Both the position numbers and the translations under genes were made by a program. Positions 43,713 through 52,494 of a DNA stretch of 64,000 bases are shown piece by piece; positions within the stretch are counted from its first letter, which is position 1; every line of letters starts with the position of its first letter. The stretch comes from JBCCDY01 sp039030555. GTDB taxonomy: Bacteria; Bacteroidota; Bacteroidia; Cytophagales; Cyclobacteriaceae. Below the pieces are notes generated by a model. The model was not told the origin of the DNA. It was given only the letters and a program-made list of their open reading frames with translations, and ran no database searches. The DNA lies in NCBI GenBank assembly GCA_039030555.1, contig JBCCDY010000005.1, forward strand, positions 186,001 through 250,000. The letters run 5' to 3'.

Positions 43713-45143
43713 TTGATCAGTGAAAAATATCCTATTCAGATACATTACGATGAGATGTTTGATAGCAATGGGCGATGTAGGCCTTCCCACCAGGAGCTTT
43801 TAAACAAACTCGATACTTACAGCAAGAAAAAGCTCCAGCAATTACAATACACCACAGAGAAAGCACAGCTTTCTATGGGGATGACCTTTAATGTCTACAG
43901 TGACAACAAAGGGATTGAAAGGATTCTCCACCTTGATCTCGTTCCTAGAATCATTGATGGTAAAGAATGGGCGATCATAGAGAAAGGATTACAACAGCGA
44001 ATAGAAGCTATTAATCTTTTCATCGATGATATTTATCATGATCAAAAAATACTGAGGGATAAGGTTATACCCGAAGAAGTGATCCTTTCTAGTACGGATT
44101 ATTTAAAGCCATGTATAGGCTTAAATCCTCCAAAGGGAATCTGGTGCCACATCACAGGAAGTGATATTGTGAGAGATCAAAATGGAGATTACTTTGTGTT
44201 AGAGGATAACTTAAGATGTCCCTCTGGTGTATCCTATCTTCTGGAAAACAGGGAGATCATCAAACAGGTGTTTCCGAGCTTGTTTGCTGAGTTGGGCGTA
44301 CGACCAGTCGCAGAATATCCCGGAATGCTCTTGAATATGCTTCAGTATTTAGGAGTATCTGATAATCCTACTGTGGCGGTATTAACACCTGGAATTTTCA
44401 ATTCAGCCTATTTCGAGCATTCCTACTTAACTCAACAAATGGGTGTCGAGCTGGTCACGGGACAAGATCTTATCGTAAAAGATAAAAAGGTGTACATGCA
44501 AACTACTAAAGGCCTTCAGCCTATCGATGTGATCTACCGAAGAATAGACGATACTTTCCTTGATCCATTAGCCTTCAACCCTGATTCTATGCTCGGCATT
44601 CCTGGAATATTCGAAGCTTACAAAGCTGGAAATATCGCCATGGCTAATGCTCCGGGGACAGGAGTTGCTGATGATAAAGCAGTTTATGCGTACATACCCA
44701 GAGTTATTAAATACTACCTGGATCAGGATCCGATCCTTAACAACGTTCCTACATATCTCTGTGCTGAAGAGAAAGACCGAAAATATGTGCTGGAAAATAT
44801 AGCCGACCTCGTGGTGAAAGAAACCAATGCAGCAGGTGGCTACGGAATGTTAATTGGCCCAAAAGCAGATACCAAAGAACATGAAAAGTTTAAAAAGTTA
44901 ATTCAGGCTAATCCTAGAAACTACATAGCTCAACCAACACTTTCTCTTTCCACAGTTCCAACACTATCGAAAAAAGGAATTGCTCCCCGACATGTGGACC
45001 TAAGACCGTATGTTTTGTATGGAGATTCTATAGAAGTGGTTCCCGGAGCATTATCTAGAGTAGCATTGGTAGAAGGCTCCCTGGTGGTCAATTCTTCACA
45101 AGGCGGTGGAAGTAAGGATACGTGGGTATTGTTTGATAAATAA
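43713..45143 (+). CDS. circularly permuted ATP-grasp protein of the Anbu locus
   Basis: A 476-residue protein of the circularly permuted type 2 ATP-grasp family. Typical stretches are YDEMFDSNGRCRPSHQELLN (about 8-27), INLFIDDIYHDQKILRDKVI, DGDYFVLEDN-like NGDYFVLEDNLRCPSGVSYL (about 150-169), NAPGTGVADDKAVYAYIP and VVKETNAAGGYGMLIGP, then RHVDLRPYVLYGD. Members are thought to form peptide or amide bonds; the substrate is unknown. A stop lies a few codons upstream in frame and no ATG precedes the conserved YDEMFD block, so the start must be the TTG at 43713. It leads the operon with alpha-E and Anbu, an arrangement seen across many bacteria. Confidence 0.88.
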   Translation: MISEKYPIQIHYDEMFDSNGRCRPSHQELLNKLDTYSKKKLQQLQYTTEKAQLSMGMTFNVYSDNKGIERILHLDLVPRIIDGKEWAIIEKGLQQRIEAINLFIDDIYHDQKILRDKVIPEEVILSSTDYLKPCIGLNPPKGIWCHITGSDIVRDQNGDYFVLEDNLRCPSGVSYLLENREIIKQVFPSLFAELGVRPVAEYPGMLLNMLQYLGVSDNPTVAVLTPGIFNSAYFEHSYLTQQMGVELVTGQDLIVKDKKVYMQTTKGLQPIDVIYRRIDDTFLDPLAFNPDSMLGIPGIFEAYKAGNIAMANAPGTGVADDKAVYAYIPRVIKYYLDQDPILNNVPTYLCAEEKDRKYVLENIADLVVKETNAAGGYGMLIGPKADTKEHEKFKKLIQANPRNYIAQPTLSLSTVPTLSKKGIAPRHVDLRPYVLYGDSIEVVPGALSRVALVEGSLVVNSSQGGGSKDTWVLFDK

Positions 45144-45159
45144 GATTAGAAAAGAATAG

Positions 45160-46137
45160 ATGTTAAGTAGAGTAGCAGATTCATTATTTTGGCTAGGGCG
45201 TTATACAGAAAGAGCAGAAAATTATGCTCGGTTCATTGATGTTAATTTTAATCTTTCCCTCGACCTTCCTCCAGGAATGAAAGAGCAATGGGAACCGTTG
45301 ATAGCAGCAACTGGAGACAAGGAACACTTTGTAGATTTATTTGGAACAGAGTTTTCTCGTGAAAACGCCATTTTATATATGGCTTTTGAGGAGCGTAATC
45401 TGAATTCAATCATATCATCAGTGAAAGCTGCAAGGGAAAACGCTCGTATCATTAGGGAGACCATCCCGCGTGAAACCTGGGAAGTCTTAAACGACTTACA
45501 TTACTTCGTTCAGAATACCAAAAAGAGAAAAATATGGCTGAAAGATGATCCTAAGGAGTGTTTTCAGCAGATCAGGCATAAGCTTCAATTATTAAATGGA
45601 ATCGCTTATGATAATATTCCAAGGTCACAAGGATGGTATTTTTCGAAGATGGGGCAATATCTCGAACGTGCCGATAAAACCTCTAGAATCCTGGATGTCA
45701 AATATCATGTTCTCTTGCCCTCGGTAGATGAGGTGGGCTCACCTCTGGACTTTTTACATTGGACGGCACTGTTGAAATCAGTCAGTGGTTTTAACTCTTA
45801 TCGCCAGACATACCATAAGATTGTACCGGCAAATATCGTTGACTATCTGGTCTTAAATCGATATTTCCCACGTTCAATCTTGTTTTGTCTCATGGGCGTT
45901 GAGAACTGTTTGCACGAAATTTCAGAATCTAAGCACGGCTTTTCCAATCCTGCTGAAAAGTCTATAGGAAATTTAAGGTCGACCTTAGAGTTTTCAGAAG
46001 TGGAAGACGTGATGGATTACGGTTTACATGAATACCTTGACAATCTTCAGCTGAAATTAAACGAAGTTTCCAATAAAGTGTATGATCAATATTTCAAGAT
46101 TCAACCTAACTTCGCCGAACAATTTCAAGAACAATAA
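45160..46137 (+). CDS. alpha-E domain protein
   Basis: A 325-residue all-helical protein matching the alpha-E domain family from end to end: MLSRVADSLFWLGRYTERAE (1-20) is the signature opening, ENARIIRETIPRETWEVLND (about 92-111) and GWYFSKMGQYLERADKTSRI (about 157-176) the central blocks, and SILFCLMGVENCLHEI the later one. No enzyme activity is known for this family, which nearly always travels with the ATP-grasp protein and a transglutaminase, so a complex with them is likely. It starts 16 bp after the ATP-grasp gene and ends 2 bp before the Anbu gene. Confidence 0.9.
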   Translation: MLSRVADSLFWLGRYTERAENYARFIDVNFNLSLDLPPGMKEQWEPLIAATGDKEHFVDLFGTEFSRENAILYMAFEERNLNSIISSVKAARENARIIRETIPRETWEVLNDLHYFVQNTKKRKIWLKDDPKECFQQIRHKLQLLNGIAYDNIPRSQGWYFSKMGQYLERADKTSRILDVKYHVLLPSVDEVGSPLDFLHWTALLKSVSGFNSYRQTYHKIVPANIVDYLVLNRYFPRSILFCLMGVENCLHEISESKHGFSNPAEKSIGNLRSTLEFSEVEDVMDYGLHEYLDNLQLKLNEVSNKVYDQYFKIQPNFAEQFQEQ

Positions 46138-46139
46138 AT

Positions 46140-46856
46140 ATGACCTATTGCCTTGCCTCATTAACAAAAGAGGGTATAGTTGGTATCGCTGATACTCGGA
46201 TTACGTCAGGTAGAGACACCACCGTTGCAAAAAAAATATACTGCATGCAGCGTGATAAACACGCTTTTTTCATTATGACTTCTGGCCTTCGATCCGTAAG
46301 AGACAAAGCCATTACCTATTTTAGAGAAGTTATTGAAAGTGAAGATAAACAGTTCAATAAACTTTATAAAGCCGTTAATAAGTTCGGCGAACAGGTTAAA
46401 AGGGTCGCTGACGAGGATCGCAAAAGCTTAATCGATTCAGGAATGAATTTTAACCTGCATGCCATTGTTGGAGGGCAGTTAGAAGAGGATAAAAAACCCG
46501 GTATTTATCTGTTGTACCCCGAAGGAAACTGGATTGAAGTTGGCCCTGCAACCCCATACATTATCATTGGTAATTCTGGGTTTGGAACACCTGTTTTAAA
46601 ACGATCGATGACCTTTGATGCTTCTCTTGAATTTGCTATGAAAAGTGGTTTCCTTTCTTTTGAAGCAACTAGAATTTCAGCAAATGACGTTGGTTACCCG
46701 ATTGATACTGTGGTACTTAAGAATAATGACTTCAAGTTAACTCAGCATCGGTTTGAAGAAGAAGAACTCGTCGATATCAGTAACTTCTGGAACAGTAGCT
46801 TAAAGGAAGCTATTGATAAGCTTCCTGCAGAAGCCTTGATGAAATCTTTTAGCTAA
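46140..46856 (+). CDS. Anbu-type bacterial proteasome homologue
   Basis: A 238-residue Ntn-hydrolase of the proteasome superfamily, belonging to the Anbu branch. After removal of the initiator methionine, the N-terminal Thr (MTYCLAS) would be the nucleophile. Asp17 and Arg19 (ADTR) of the mature numbering and a lysine pair near 30-31 match proteasomal active-site positions. The Anbu signatures MNFNLHAIVGGQ (about 100-111) and PYIIIGNSGFGTPVLKR (about 138-154) are present. Anbu forms open helical rings rather than sealed barrels in characterised members, and its substrate is unsettled. The gene sits 2 bp after the alpha-E gene; the transglutaminase gene follows 180 bp later. Confidence 0.9.
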   Translation: MTYCLASLTKEGIVGIADTRITSGRDTTVAKKIYCMQRDKHAFFIMTSGLRSVRDKAITYFREVIESEDKQFNKLYKAVNKFGEQVKRVADEDRKSLIDSGMNFNLHAIVGGQLEEDKKPGIYLLYPEGNWIEVGPATPYIIIGNSGFGTPVLKRSMTFDASLEFAMKSGFLSFEATRISANDVGYPIDTVVLKNNDFKLTQHRFEEEELVDISNFWNSSLKEAIDKLPAEALMKSFS

Positions 46857-47036
46857 TAAAGCGTTTATCTGATTATTGAGATGAGCTTGATGATTATTTG
46901 AAGTCAGTTGTATTTTCACTGGGCTTGTTAACAAGTTAACTCGGTATAGAAACGTACTCCGAATTCAATTTGACACATCATTCGGAATAGTATAAAATAA
47001 ATAAGCTCCAGATTCTTAACCATTTAAGAAAGACTA

Positions 47037-47858
47037 TTGAAATTAAAAATACATCATCATACCTCTTACCAGTATTCAACGCAGGTTTTCGTTGAACCTC
47101 ATCATCTTTATTTCTATCCTGGAATACGATCATATCTCCGGCTTAAACAGTTTGAGATCAAAGTTGACCCGGTACCTGACGGATTAGCACAACGAATTGA
47201 TGCTGAAAACAATCCTTACCACCAATGCTGGTTCATGGGTCAAAGAGATTCTTTCAATATTGATGTTCATCTGGAATTAGAAGTTTCCGATTACAATCCT
47301 TTTGACTATCTCATAGAAGAAGTTGTTCGAAAAGAGAAACTAACAGGTCTTGCCCCCTATTTAAATAAAGAACATCTACTTTCAGAAGATCTCATATTAT
47401 GGATTAATGAACTATTCGAATCCGTTTCCAGAAACAAAACAGAATTTATCTCCAGGCTTTGCAGCGAAATCCATGGTAACTGGACTCATGAGGTCCGATA
47501 TGAAGAAACCTTATATCATCCAAACGATTGCTTTAAGGCTCAGACCGGGTCGTGCAGGGATCTCTCCTGGATGATGATCCTGATACTACGGTACTGTGGT
47601 ATACCTTCTCGCTTTGTTAGCGGTTATAGTTATAATCCTGAAGCAGAAGGACATGAATTGCATGCCTGGGTGGAAGCATGGGTGTACGGTCCGGGCTGGA
47701 TTGGCATTGATCCTTCCAGTGGCTTGTTCACCACCCAATTTTATGTTCCGGTCACCGCTAGCCACCATCCGTCATTAACCCTTCCAGTGCAGGGAACTTA
47801 TCGAGGTGAAGCTACATCGAGGCTGCATACAAAAGTAGATTTAAAGCTTTTGGATTAG
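47037..47858 (+). CDS. transglutaminase-like protein of the Anbu locus
   Basis: A 273-residue cytoplasmic protein with an N-terminal bacterial transglutaminase-like beta-domain (KIHHHTSYQYSTQVFVEPHH at 4-23) and a papain-type catalytic core: nucleophile Cys in TGSCRDLSW (near 172), His in HELHAWVEAW (near 208) and Asp in GIDPSSG (near 223). All three catalytic residues are present, so it should be an active protease, amidase or transglutaminase. The first possible start is the TTG at 47037; an in-frame TAA lies just upstream and no ATG precedes the conserved start of the domain. It completes the Anbu set. A palindromic repeat follows. Confidence 0.88.
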   Translation: MKLKIHHHTSYQYSTQVFVEPHHLYFYPGIRSYLRLKQFEIKVDPVPDGLAQRIDAENNPYHQCWFMGQRDSFNIDVHLELEVSDYNPFDYLIEEVVRKEKLTGLAPYLNKEHLLSEDLILWINELFESVSRNKTEFISRLCSEIHGNWTHEVRYEETLYHPNDCFKAQTGSCRDLSWMMILILRYCGIPSRFVSGYSYNPEAEGHELHAWVEAWVYGPGWIGIDPSSGLFTTQFYVPVTASHHPSLTLPVQGTYRGEATSRLHTKVDLKLLD

Positions 47859-47878
47859 GAAATTCTATTTGATATAGA

Positions 47879-47985
47879 TTCCTGAATTTCGCTACACTCC
47901 ATCAGGAATGACGGACAAAAAGTTAAAAACGTTACCAAATGGTTACGTCATTCCTACGATCCGATACTTCGGATGCGGGAATCCG
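47879..47985. repeat. multi-hairpin intergenic repeat between convergent genes
   Basis: Nested inverted repeats fill this gap: TTCCTGA at 47879-47885 with TCAGGAA at 47902-47908; GGAATGACG at 47905-47913 with CGTCATTCC at 47946-47954; and ATCCGA at 47959-47964 with TCGGAT at 47969-47974. The CGTCATTCC...GCGGGAATCC pattern resembles the dispersed extragenic palindromes common in bacteria. It may also act as a two-way terminator. A T run is absent. Confidence 0.6.
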
Positions 47986-48009
47986 CTTAAATCAGAATAG
48001 CAAGTAAAT

Positions 48010-49437
48010 TTAGTTAGTATCGTCAAACCAGAAAGGAATAAAGGCTACTTCTTCCATTTCAAACTTTTCCTCTTCACCCTCTACGGGTTCATGATCTTCC
48101 CTATCCCTGTCGCTATCTACTTGATTAAGTTTGTTAATGATCATTTTATTCTCTCCTGATATAAAATGCTTAGTAGGAATCATAGTGATCAGTCCGTTCT
48201 GATCTTTAACGGAATGCTTGTGAAAATAGAAGCTCAAATCAGTATAAACAGAATCATTGATACTAACTTGATAAATACTACTGAGGCATTCCAAAAGCTT
48301 TTCATTATCCTCCCCTGCATAATCATTTCCACTAATTTGTAAGCCCTTCTTAGAAAGATTGAATTTTAAAGTAGGGTTAATACCTTCTCTCTTCTTTGTT
48401 TCATGACCTTTGCAAACAGAACGAATTGCATCATTATCAGAAGGATCATACCTTAGAAAAAGCTGCATGAAAGAGCCTTTCACAACATTTCCGGAAATAC
48501 TGACCACATCAATATATTCCTCCGAATCGCGAAGATTATCGTAGTAGCTGGATACCAGAACCGTGCGATCATCAGATGCAGGATAGTATTGATAATGATC
48601 GAACTCTACTGTGCCTTTGAAAACGAGTATACTCAGGGCAAGTAAATAAACAAGGCGTATTTTACGTTTGGTGAACTTACTGATCAGATAATAGTAAATA
48701 GAACGACTTATCGATGAAAAAGTAATAAACCCATAAAACCTATAGAATGGATAATAGACTTTGCCGAACCATTTTATCTTTTTGAAAAATCCTAAAGTGA
48801 AATAATCAACGAAGTAAATGATACCGGTAATCAGCATTAAAAAGGAAAGGGCAATACCAAAATAACGGATTGAATTGTATAACCACTGCGGTGAAAAGTC
48901 AGGAATAGAACCAATTATAAAACTAATGAAAGTTAGAGTTGTCAGGTATGTCCCGAAGGCGATGAGCATAGAAATGATCAGGAACGAGAATGAAAAAATA
49001 ACGCTGCATATCTCATCAAGGAAGATCACCAGCTTATCCAGGCTAATAACCCGTTCAGAAAGTCTTCTGGTAAACAATTCACTATAGTTAAGAGCTTTAA
49101 AGTTAATTTTAGATTGGACGGATCTCAGTCCAATGGCTCCAATCCAGAATCCTCTCAAAAGAAGGTGTATCACCAAAAAAATGGTGAGGGCTTGAATTCC
49201 AATTCCCAGTAAACCCGCAAAAACATAAACAATCGAGATTATTGAATCCCCTGATTTATAACGATAAGGAATATCAATAAAGAAATCATAAAATGCCGTA
49301 TTGGCCTGGATCAATAAGAAGATTGTGAATGCCGAGACAAGTAACTCTAATTGCCAGCTTTCCCGTTCTAATTTTTTAAGCCATTGCTCTATCTGGTCTT
49401 CATCTTTTTCTTTGAATTCATCGGAATTTGTATTCAT
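48010..49437 (-). CDS. membrane protein of unknown function
   Basis: A 475-residue protein with an acidic N-terminus (NSDEFKEKDEDQIEQWLKKL), about six membrane segments between residues 33 and 275 (for example LLVSAFTIFLLIQANTAFY, IVYVFAGLLGIGIQALTIFL, VIFSFSFLIISMLIAFGTYL, YFGIALSFLMLITGIIYFVD, LVYLLALSILVFKGTVEF) and a soluble C-terminal domain of about 190 residues with strands (EEYIDVVSISGNVVKGSFMQ, LFLRYDPSDNDAIRSVC). It ends in a very acidic stretch (DREDHEPVEGEEEKFEMEE). I do not recognise a family. It stands alone, convergent with the Anbu locus and divergent from a small membrane protein gene. Confidence 0.6.
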   Translation of the reverse strand: MNTNSDEFKEKDEDQIEQWLKKLERESWQLELLVSAFTIFLLIQANTAFYDFFIDIPYRYKSGDSIISIVYVFAGLLGIGIQALTIFLVIHLLLRGFWIGAIGLRSVQSKINFKALNYSELFTRRLSERVISLDKLVIFLDEICSVIFSFSFLIISMLIAFGTYLTTLTFISFIIGSIPDFSPQWLYNSIRYFGIALSFLMLITGIIYFVDYFTLGFFKKIKWFGKVYYPFYRFYGFITFSSISRSIYYYLISKFTKRKIRLVYLLALSILVFKGTVEFDHYQYYPASDDRTVLVSSYYDNLRDSEEYIDVVSISGNVVKGSFMQLFLRYDPSDNDAIRSVCKGHETKKREGINPTLKFNLSKKGLQISGNDYAGEDNEKLLECLSSIYQVSINDSVYTDLSFYFHKHSVKDQNGLITMIPTKHFISGENKMIINKLNQVDSDRDREDHEPVEGEEEKFEMEEVAFIPFWFDDTN

Positions 49438-49555
49438 AACTTTTAAATTAAAAAGAAATGATAAACTTCAGTTAAACTCTTTTAGTGCTTGAAAGCTCTT
49501 AGAAATAAACATGATAGCCAGACCTTGAAGGAGATCACTTAATATCTATCATTGA

Positions 49556-50029
49556 ATGAGATTAAAAAGTGTCTATAGAACCAAACTCAATATCGATGAT
49601 TTGAATAGAAATATCGGAAGGAATATGAGTCCTGAGCCTGGCTTCTCTGGTAATGATTTTACTTATTTTTTCGAATTGAACAATGCTTTAAAAACAACTA
49701 AAGCTCTGTGGTTCAATATCCCTTATAAAAATAAGGTAAATATTAAAAGTAACAGCGTATTCTATTGGCCTAGAACTGAAGTTAATTTTAACTCAACTAA
49801 ATCAGAAACACTTGTAACAGTTCATTTTATAGGAGCAACTTTAGCATATTTTGGATATGGTTTGCTTCTAACTGCAATTATAGGAATGATGACATTCTTA
49901 TATATCAAAAACCCGACAGATACCTCGCCTATTTTAGCAGCTTTTGTTTTCAGTTTAGCATTATCAGTAATTCCATTTTTAGGTCGAAAAATTCAAAATA
50001 ATATAGTAAGTCGACTATTTTATTCGTAG
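49556..50029 (+). CDS. small two-helix membrane protein
   Basis: A 157-residue protein with a polar first half of about 95 residues and two membrane segments (FIGATLAYFGYGLLLTAIIG, about 92-111, and PILAAFVFSLALSVIPFLG, about 126-144). No family is recognised. The codon use is AT-rich like its neighbours. It shares a 118-bp divergent region with the 475-residue membrane protein and is convergent with the alpha/beta hydrolase gene. It may be a cell-surface sensing or lipid-related protein, but nothing in the sequence decides this. Confidence 0.45.
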   Translation: MRLKSVYRTKLNIDDLNRNIGRNMSPEPGFSGNDFTYFFELNNALKTTKALWFNIPYKNKVNIKSNSVFYWPRTEVNFNSTKSETLVTVHFIGATLAYFGYGLLLTAIIGMMTFLYIKNPTDTSPILAAFVFSLALSVIPFLGRKIQNNIVSRLFYS

Positions 50030-50100
50030 CTAATGTCTGATTAATCTTACAGTAAATAGCAATAAATAATTCTACTAAACATGTATTAATTGGGAAAGCC

Positions 50101-50967
50101 TCATAGCATCCCAACCACTTCTTCACTCCTGTCAAAACGTTCTAAAATAGCTTTATTAACCTCTTCATTCCAAAGCATTTTGTAATGACCAGCTTTTTCT
50201 AATGTAATGAATTCCGCATTTGGGATTTGTGATACGATCTGTTCAGCGTATTTATAGGGAAGAATTCTATCAAACTGATCATGGATCATCGTGAAACGTT
50301 CGAAGTTCAGATTCGGAGCAATTTTATGGACAGCAACATCATCCAGTTTTTCTTCAATAACGTCTTCTGCGATCCCTAACATATGCTGGTGGGCTTTCTC
50401 ACTCAGATTAATGAAGTCTGAAAACTCTCTAAAAATATCATGTATCTCGTCCGGTGCAGTCAGAAAGATTAAATGCTTCAGATCATGCTCCATTTTACTC
50501 AGTCCATAAGTCGTGACGGCAGATCCAAAAGAGTGAGAGATTACCGATACCTGCTCTCCCCTGCTGAACACTTCATAAACCCGCTGAAATACGGCTGCAC
50601 ATTCCCTAATGTTGGTCTTTTTCAAAGTGGAAAATCCATGTGCTGGTAGGTCAAAAGTGATCACTCTGAAACCTTGCTTCACCAATAGATTAGCAATTCC
50701 AGCCATTGACCCGGCATTAGAATCCCAGCCATGAACAAGGAAAATTACCGACCCATCTTTAGGTCCTAAAGAATATGCTCTAATGTCTTCCGAATCATGC
50801 AATACTATAATTTCTTCTGCTTCTTCATAGAAGGCCTGTTCGCGTTTGTTCAGCTTCTTTCGTCTGGTGGTAGCGAACAGATTAAATGCCTGTCGGCCTG
50901 TGACTTTAGGAAATAAGGGTGAGGTAATTTTGTAATAAGTCTTGATCAGATTTTCTAATGCTTTCAT
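50101..50967 (-). CDS. alpha/beta hydrolase under TetR control
   Basis: A 288-residue alpha/beta hydrolase. The oxyanion-hole region is VIFLVHGWDSNAGSMAGIAN (about 73-92, HGW), the nucleophile elbow VSVISHSFGSAVTTYG (about 140-155, Ser in SHSFG), the acid in the ERFTMIHDQFDRILPYKYAE block (Asp near 234) and the catalytic histidine in ITLEKAGHYKMLWNEE (near 262). All triad members are present. The start is 17 bp downstream of a perfect 18-bp palindrome that matches the operator in front of the tetR gene, so it is probably repressed by the neighbouring regulator. The substrate may be a lipid or xenobiotic ester and cannot be told. Confidence 0.85.
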   Translation of the reverse strand: MKALENLIKTYYKITSPLFPKVTGRQAFNLFATTRRKKLNKREQAFYEEAEEIIVLHDSEDIRAYSLGPKDGSVIFLVHGWDSNAGSMAGIANLLVKQGFRVITFDLPAHGFSTLKKTNIRECAAVFQRVYEVFSRGEQVSVISHSFGSAVTTYGLSKMEHDLKHLIFLTAPDEIHDIFREFSDFINLSEKAHQHMLGIAEDVIEEKLDDVAVHKIAPNLNFERFTMIHDQFDRILPYKYAEQIVSQIPNAEFITLEKAGHYKMLWNEEVNKAILERFDRSEEVVGML

Positions 50968-50983
50968 GTTATTAGTATTTATA

Positions 50984-51001
50984 ATATACCGATCGGTATA
51001 T
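50984..51001. promoter_or_regulatory. TetR operator in front of the hydrolase gene
   Basis: The perfect palindrome ATATACCGATCGGTATAT lies in the 50-bp gap between the tetR stop and the hydrolase start. Its TATACCG...CGGTATA arms are identical to those of the site upstream of tetR. The form (about 14-18 bp, ACCG-NN-CGGT) is typical of TetR/AcrR operators. It would let the hydrolase be controlled separately from read-through out of tetR. Confidence 0.75.
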
Positions 51002-51017
51002 GGATAATCAAATTTTT

Positions 51018-51614
51018 TTAAGTCTCCAGTTCCGTTTTAATCATTTGCCTGATGTGTTCCATCATATCAACCACAGGTGCATTATCTTTTAACACGCCTG
51101 ACATAAAAATGGAACCCTGGATCATGCTGTAAATTCTACCTCCTACTCTTTCGGGGTCTACACCTTCTCTTATTTCTCCTTTTTCGATACCTTCCTTAAC
51201 CAGATCAGCAATACTTTTCTTCAGTTTACCAACTACCTCTTTAGCCCTATTGAAAAGTAGCTCATCATTATTATTGGAATCGATAGCAAGGTTTAATACT
51301 GGACACCCTCCAACATCACTGGTAAAATGATAGTAATCTGTATACCAGTCGCACATCGAATAAAGCTTCATCAATGGAGATTCAACCTTACTCATGCTTT
51401 CCTTTATACCAAACATTAATCTTCTTACAGTATGATTGAAAGCTTCCAAGGCTAACTCCTCCTTGTTCTTAAAATTACCATATAAAGCTCCTTTGGTTAA
51501 TCCAGTAGCTTTTGTTAGATCTGAAAGGGAAGTCGCGGCGTAACCGTGTTTATTGAAAATCGGTGCTACCGTTTCAATAATGTATTCTGATGTACGCTCG
51601 GCTTTAGTAACCAT
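51018..51614 (-). CDS. TetR/AcrR-family transcriptional regulator
   Basis: A 198-residue regulator. The N-terminal DNA-binding domain contains ETVAPIFNKHGYAATSLSDL and the recognition helix TKATGLTKGALYGNFKNKEE (about residues 33-52), and the rest is the helical ligand and dimer domain, which resembles TetR_C proteins with the GGCPVLN motif near 100. The frame is open up to 51716, but the ATG at 51614 (MVTKAERTSEY) gives the normal family start and places the palindromic site just upstream. It should repress itself and the hydrolase through the two matching operators. The inducer is unknown. Confidence 0.9.
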   Translation of the reverse strand: MVTKAERTSEYIIETVAPIFNKHGYAATSLSDLTKATGLTKGALYGNFKNKEELALEAFNHTVRRLMFGIKESMSKVESPLMKLYSMCDWYTDYYHFTSDVGGCPVLNLAIDSNNNDELLFNRAKEVVGKLKKSIADLVKEGIEKGEIREGVDPERVGGRIYSMIQGSIFMSGVLKDNAPVVDMMEHIRQMIKTELET

Positions 51615-51632
51615 AATGCAAATATAATAAAA

Positions 51633-51648
51633 TATACCGAACGGTATA
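51633..51648. promoter_or_regulatory. TetR operator in the tetR promoter
   Basis: TATACCG at 51633-51639 and CGGTATA at 51642-51648 form perfect 7-bp arms around a two-base centre (AA). The site begins 18 bp upstream of the tetR ATG at 51614. The arms equal those of the palindrome at 50984-51001, which supports autoregulation by the same protein. Confidence 0.75.
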
Positions 51649-51751
51649 ATTTTTTTTCGAATTAATCCTAATAACCTGAGTTCGGACACAGAATATGCCG
51701 TCATTCTCGAAAACAATGGCCTTATTTTTTCAAAAGACCATTATTTATGGG

Positions 51752-51788
51752 AATCTCATCCGATTCTCGGATCAACTTCAATGAGATT
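51752..51788. repeat. nested hairpin between tetR and nitroreductase genes
   Basis: AATCTCAT at 51752-51759 pairs with ATGAGATT at 51781-51788, and inside it ATCCGA pairs with TCGGAT around a three-base loop. A further GACC...GGTC pair lies just after. It could be a transcription terminator for the nitroreductase gene or a palindromic repeat related in style to the one at 47.9 kb. Confidence 0.45.
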
Positions 51789-51844
51789 ATCGACCTGCCG
51801 GACTTTGGTCAAGCGGGTGGTCTGTCTGTTTACCTCTGTATGAA

Positions 51845-52408
51845 CTACTCCATAACCCATTCAACCTTTTCTTCAATTGGCTTTTTAGGCATAATTCGAT
51901 CATTTGCTTCATGATAACCCAGATAAAAAAAACCTATACACTTTTCATTCGGCTTTAATGGAACCAGCTCGCCAAGGTATTTTACCAGTGGCGGAGTACT
52001 CCAGTAGCCTCCAAGATCATATTGCTGGCAGGCAATCCAAATGTTTTGAACTGAACAGGCTACAGCAGCAACTTCTTCCCATTCTGGTACCCGTTCCTCT
52101 TCATCTCTGTGTAAAACAATAGCGATTATAGCACCAGATTTAAGTACGTTGTTTTTAATTTTTTCGTATTTCGCCTCCTGAAAATCAGATATCGTTTCTT
52201 TATATTTATTGGCAAGGAATTCACTAAGACTTTTCTTACCAGCATCATAAAATACCTTGAATCGCCATGGCTCGGTAAGCCTATGTGTAGGTGCATGATT
52301 GGCGTTTACCAATAGCTCTTTTAATACTTCTACCGGAACAGGTTTATCAATAAATTGAATGGGATAGATGGACTTTCTGGATCGTATGGATTGGTTAATT
52401 GTACTCAT
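51845..52408 (-). CDS. nitroreductase-family FMN oxidoreductase
   Basis: A 187-residue protein of the nitroreductase family (flavin-dependent, usually dimeric, reducing nitro or quinone compounds with NAD(P)H). The FMN phosphate-binding start is IRSRKSIYPIQF (about 8-19), followed by ANHAPTHRLTEPWRFKVF (34-51), where family members have the substrate and flavin contacts, and by ACSVQNIWIACQQYDLGGYW (about 117-136) and the closing GFFYLGYHE. Length and layout fit the short YdjA-like group. It stands alone on the minus strand; a hairpin follows. The substrate is unknown. Confidence 0.85.
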   Translation of the reverse strand: MSTINQSIRSRKSIYPIQFIDKPVPVEVLKELLVNANHAPTHRLTEPWRFKVFYDAGKKSLSEFLANKYKETISDFQEAKYEKIKNNVLKSGAIIAIVLHRDEEERVPEWEEVAAVACSVQNIWIACQQYDLGGYWSTPPLVKYLGELVPLKPNEKCIGFFYLGYHEANDRIMPKKPIEEKVEWVME

Positions 52409-52494
52409 AACTTCAGTTCATAATTTGATCGAATGAAGTTATGCTTCGAATTTATAATTGAAAACAGGATTCAGAATAATAAATGCAGTTCGGG

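Noticed and set aside
47926..47936. Third GGTAACGTTTT match on the minus strand
   Set aside because: Only 11 bases match, the second block is missing, and it lies inside a palindromic repeat facing the end of the transglutaminase gene, so it is probably chance.
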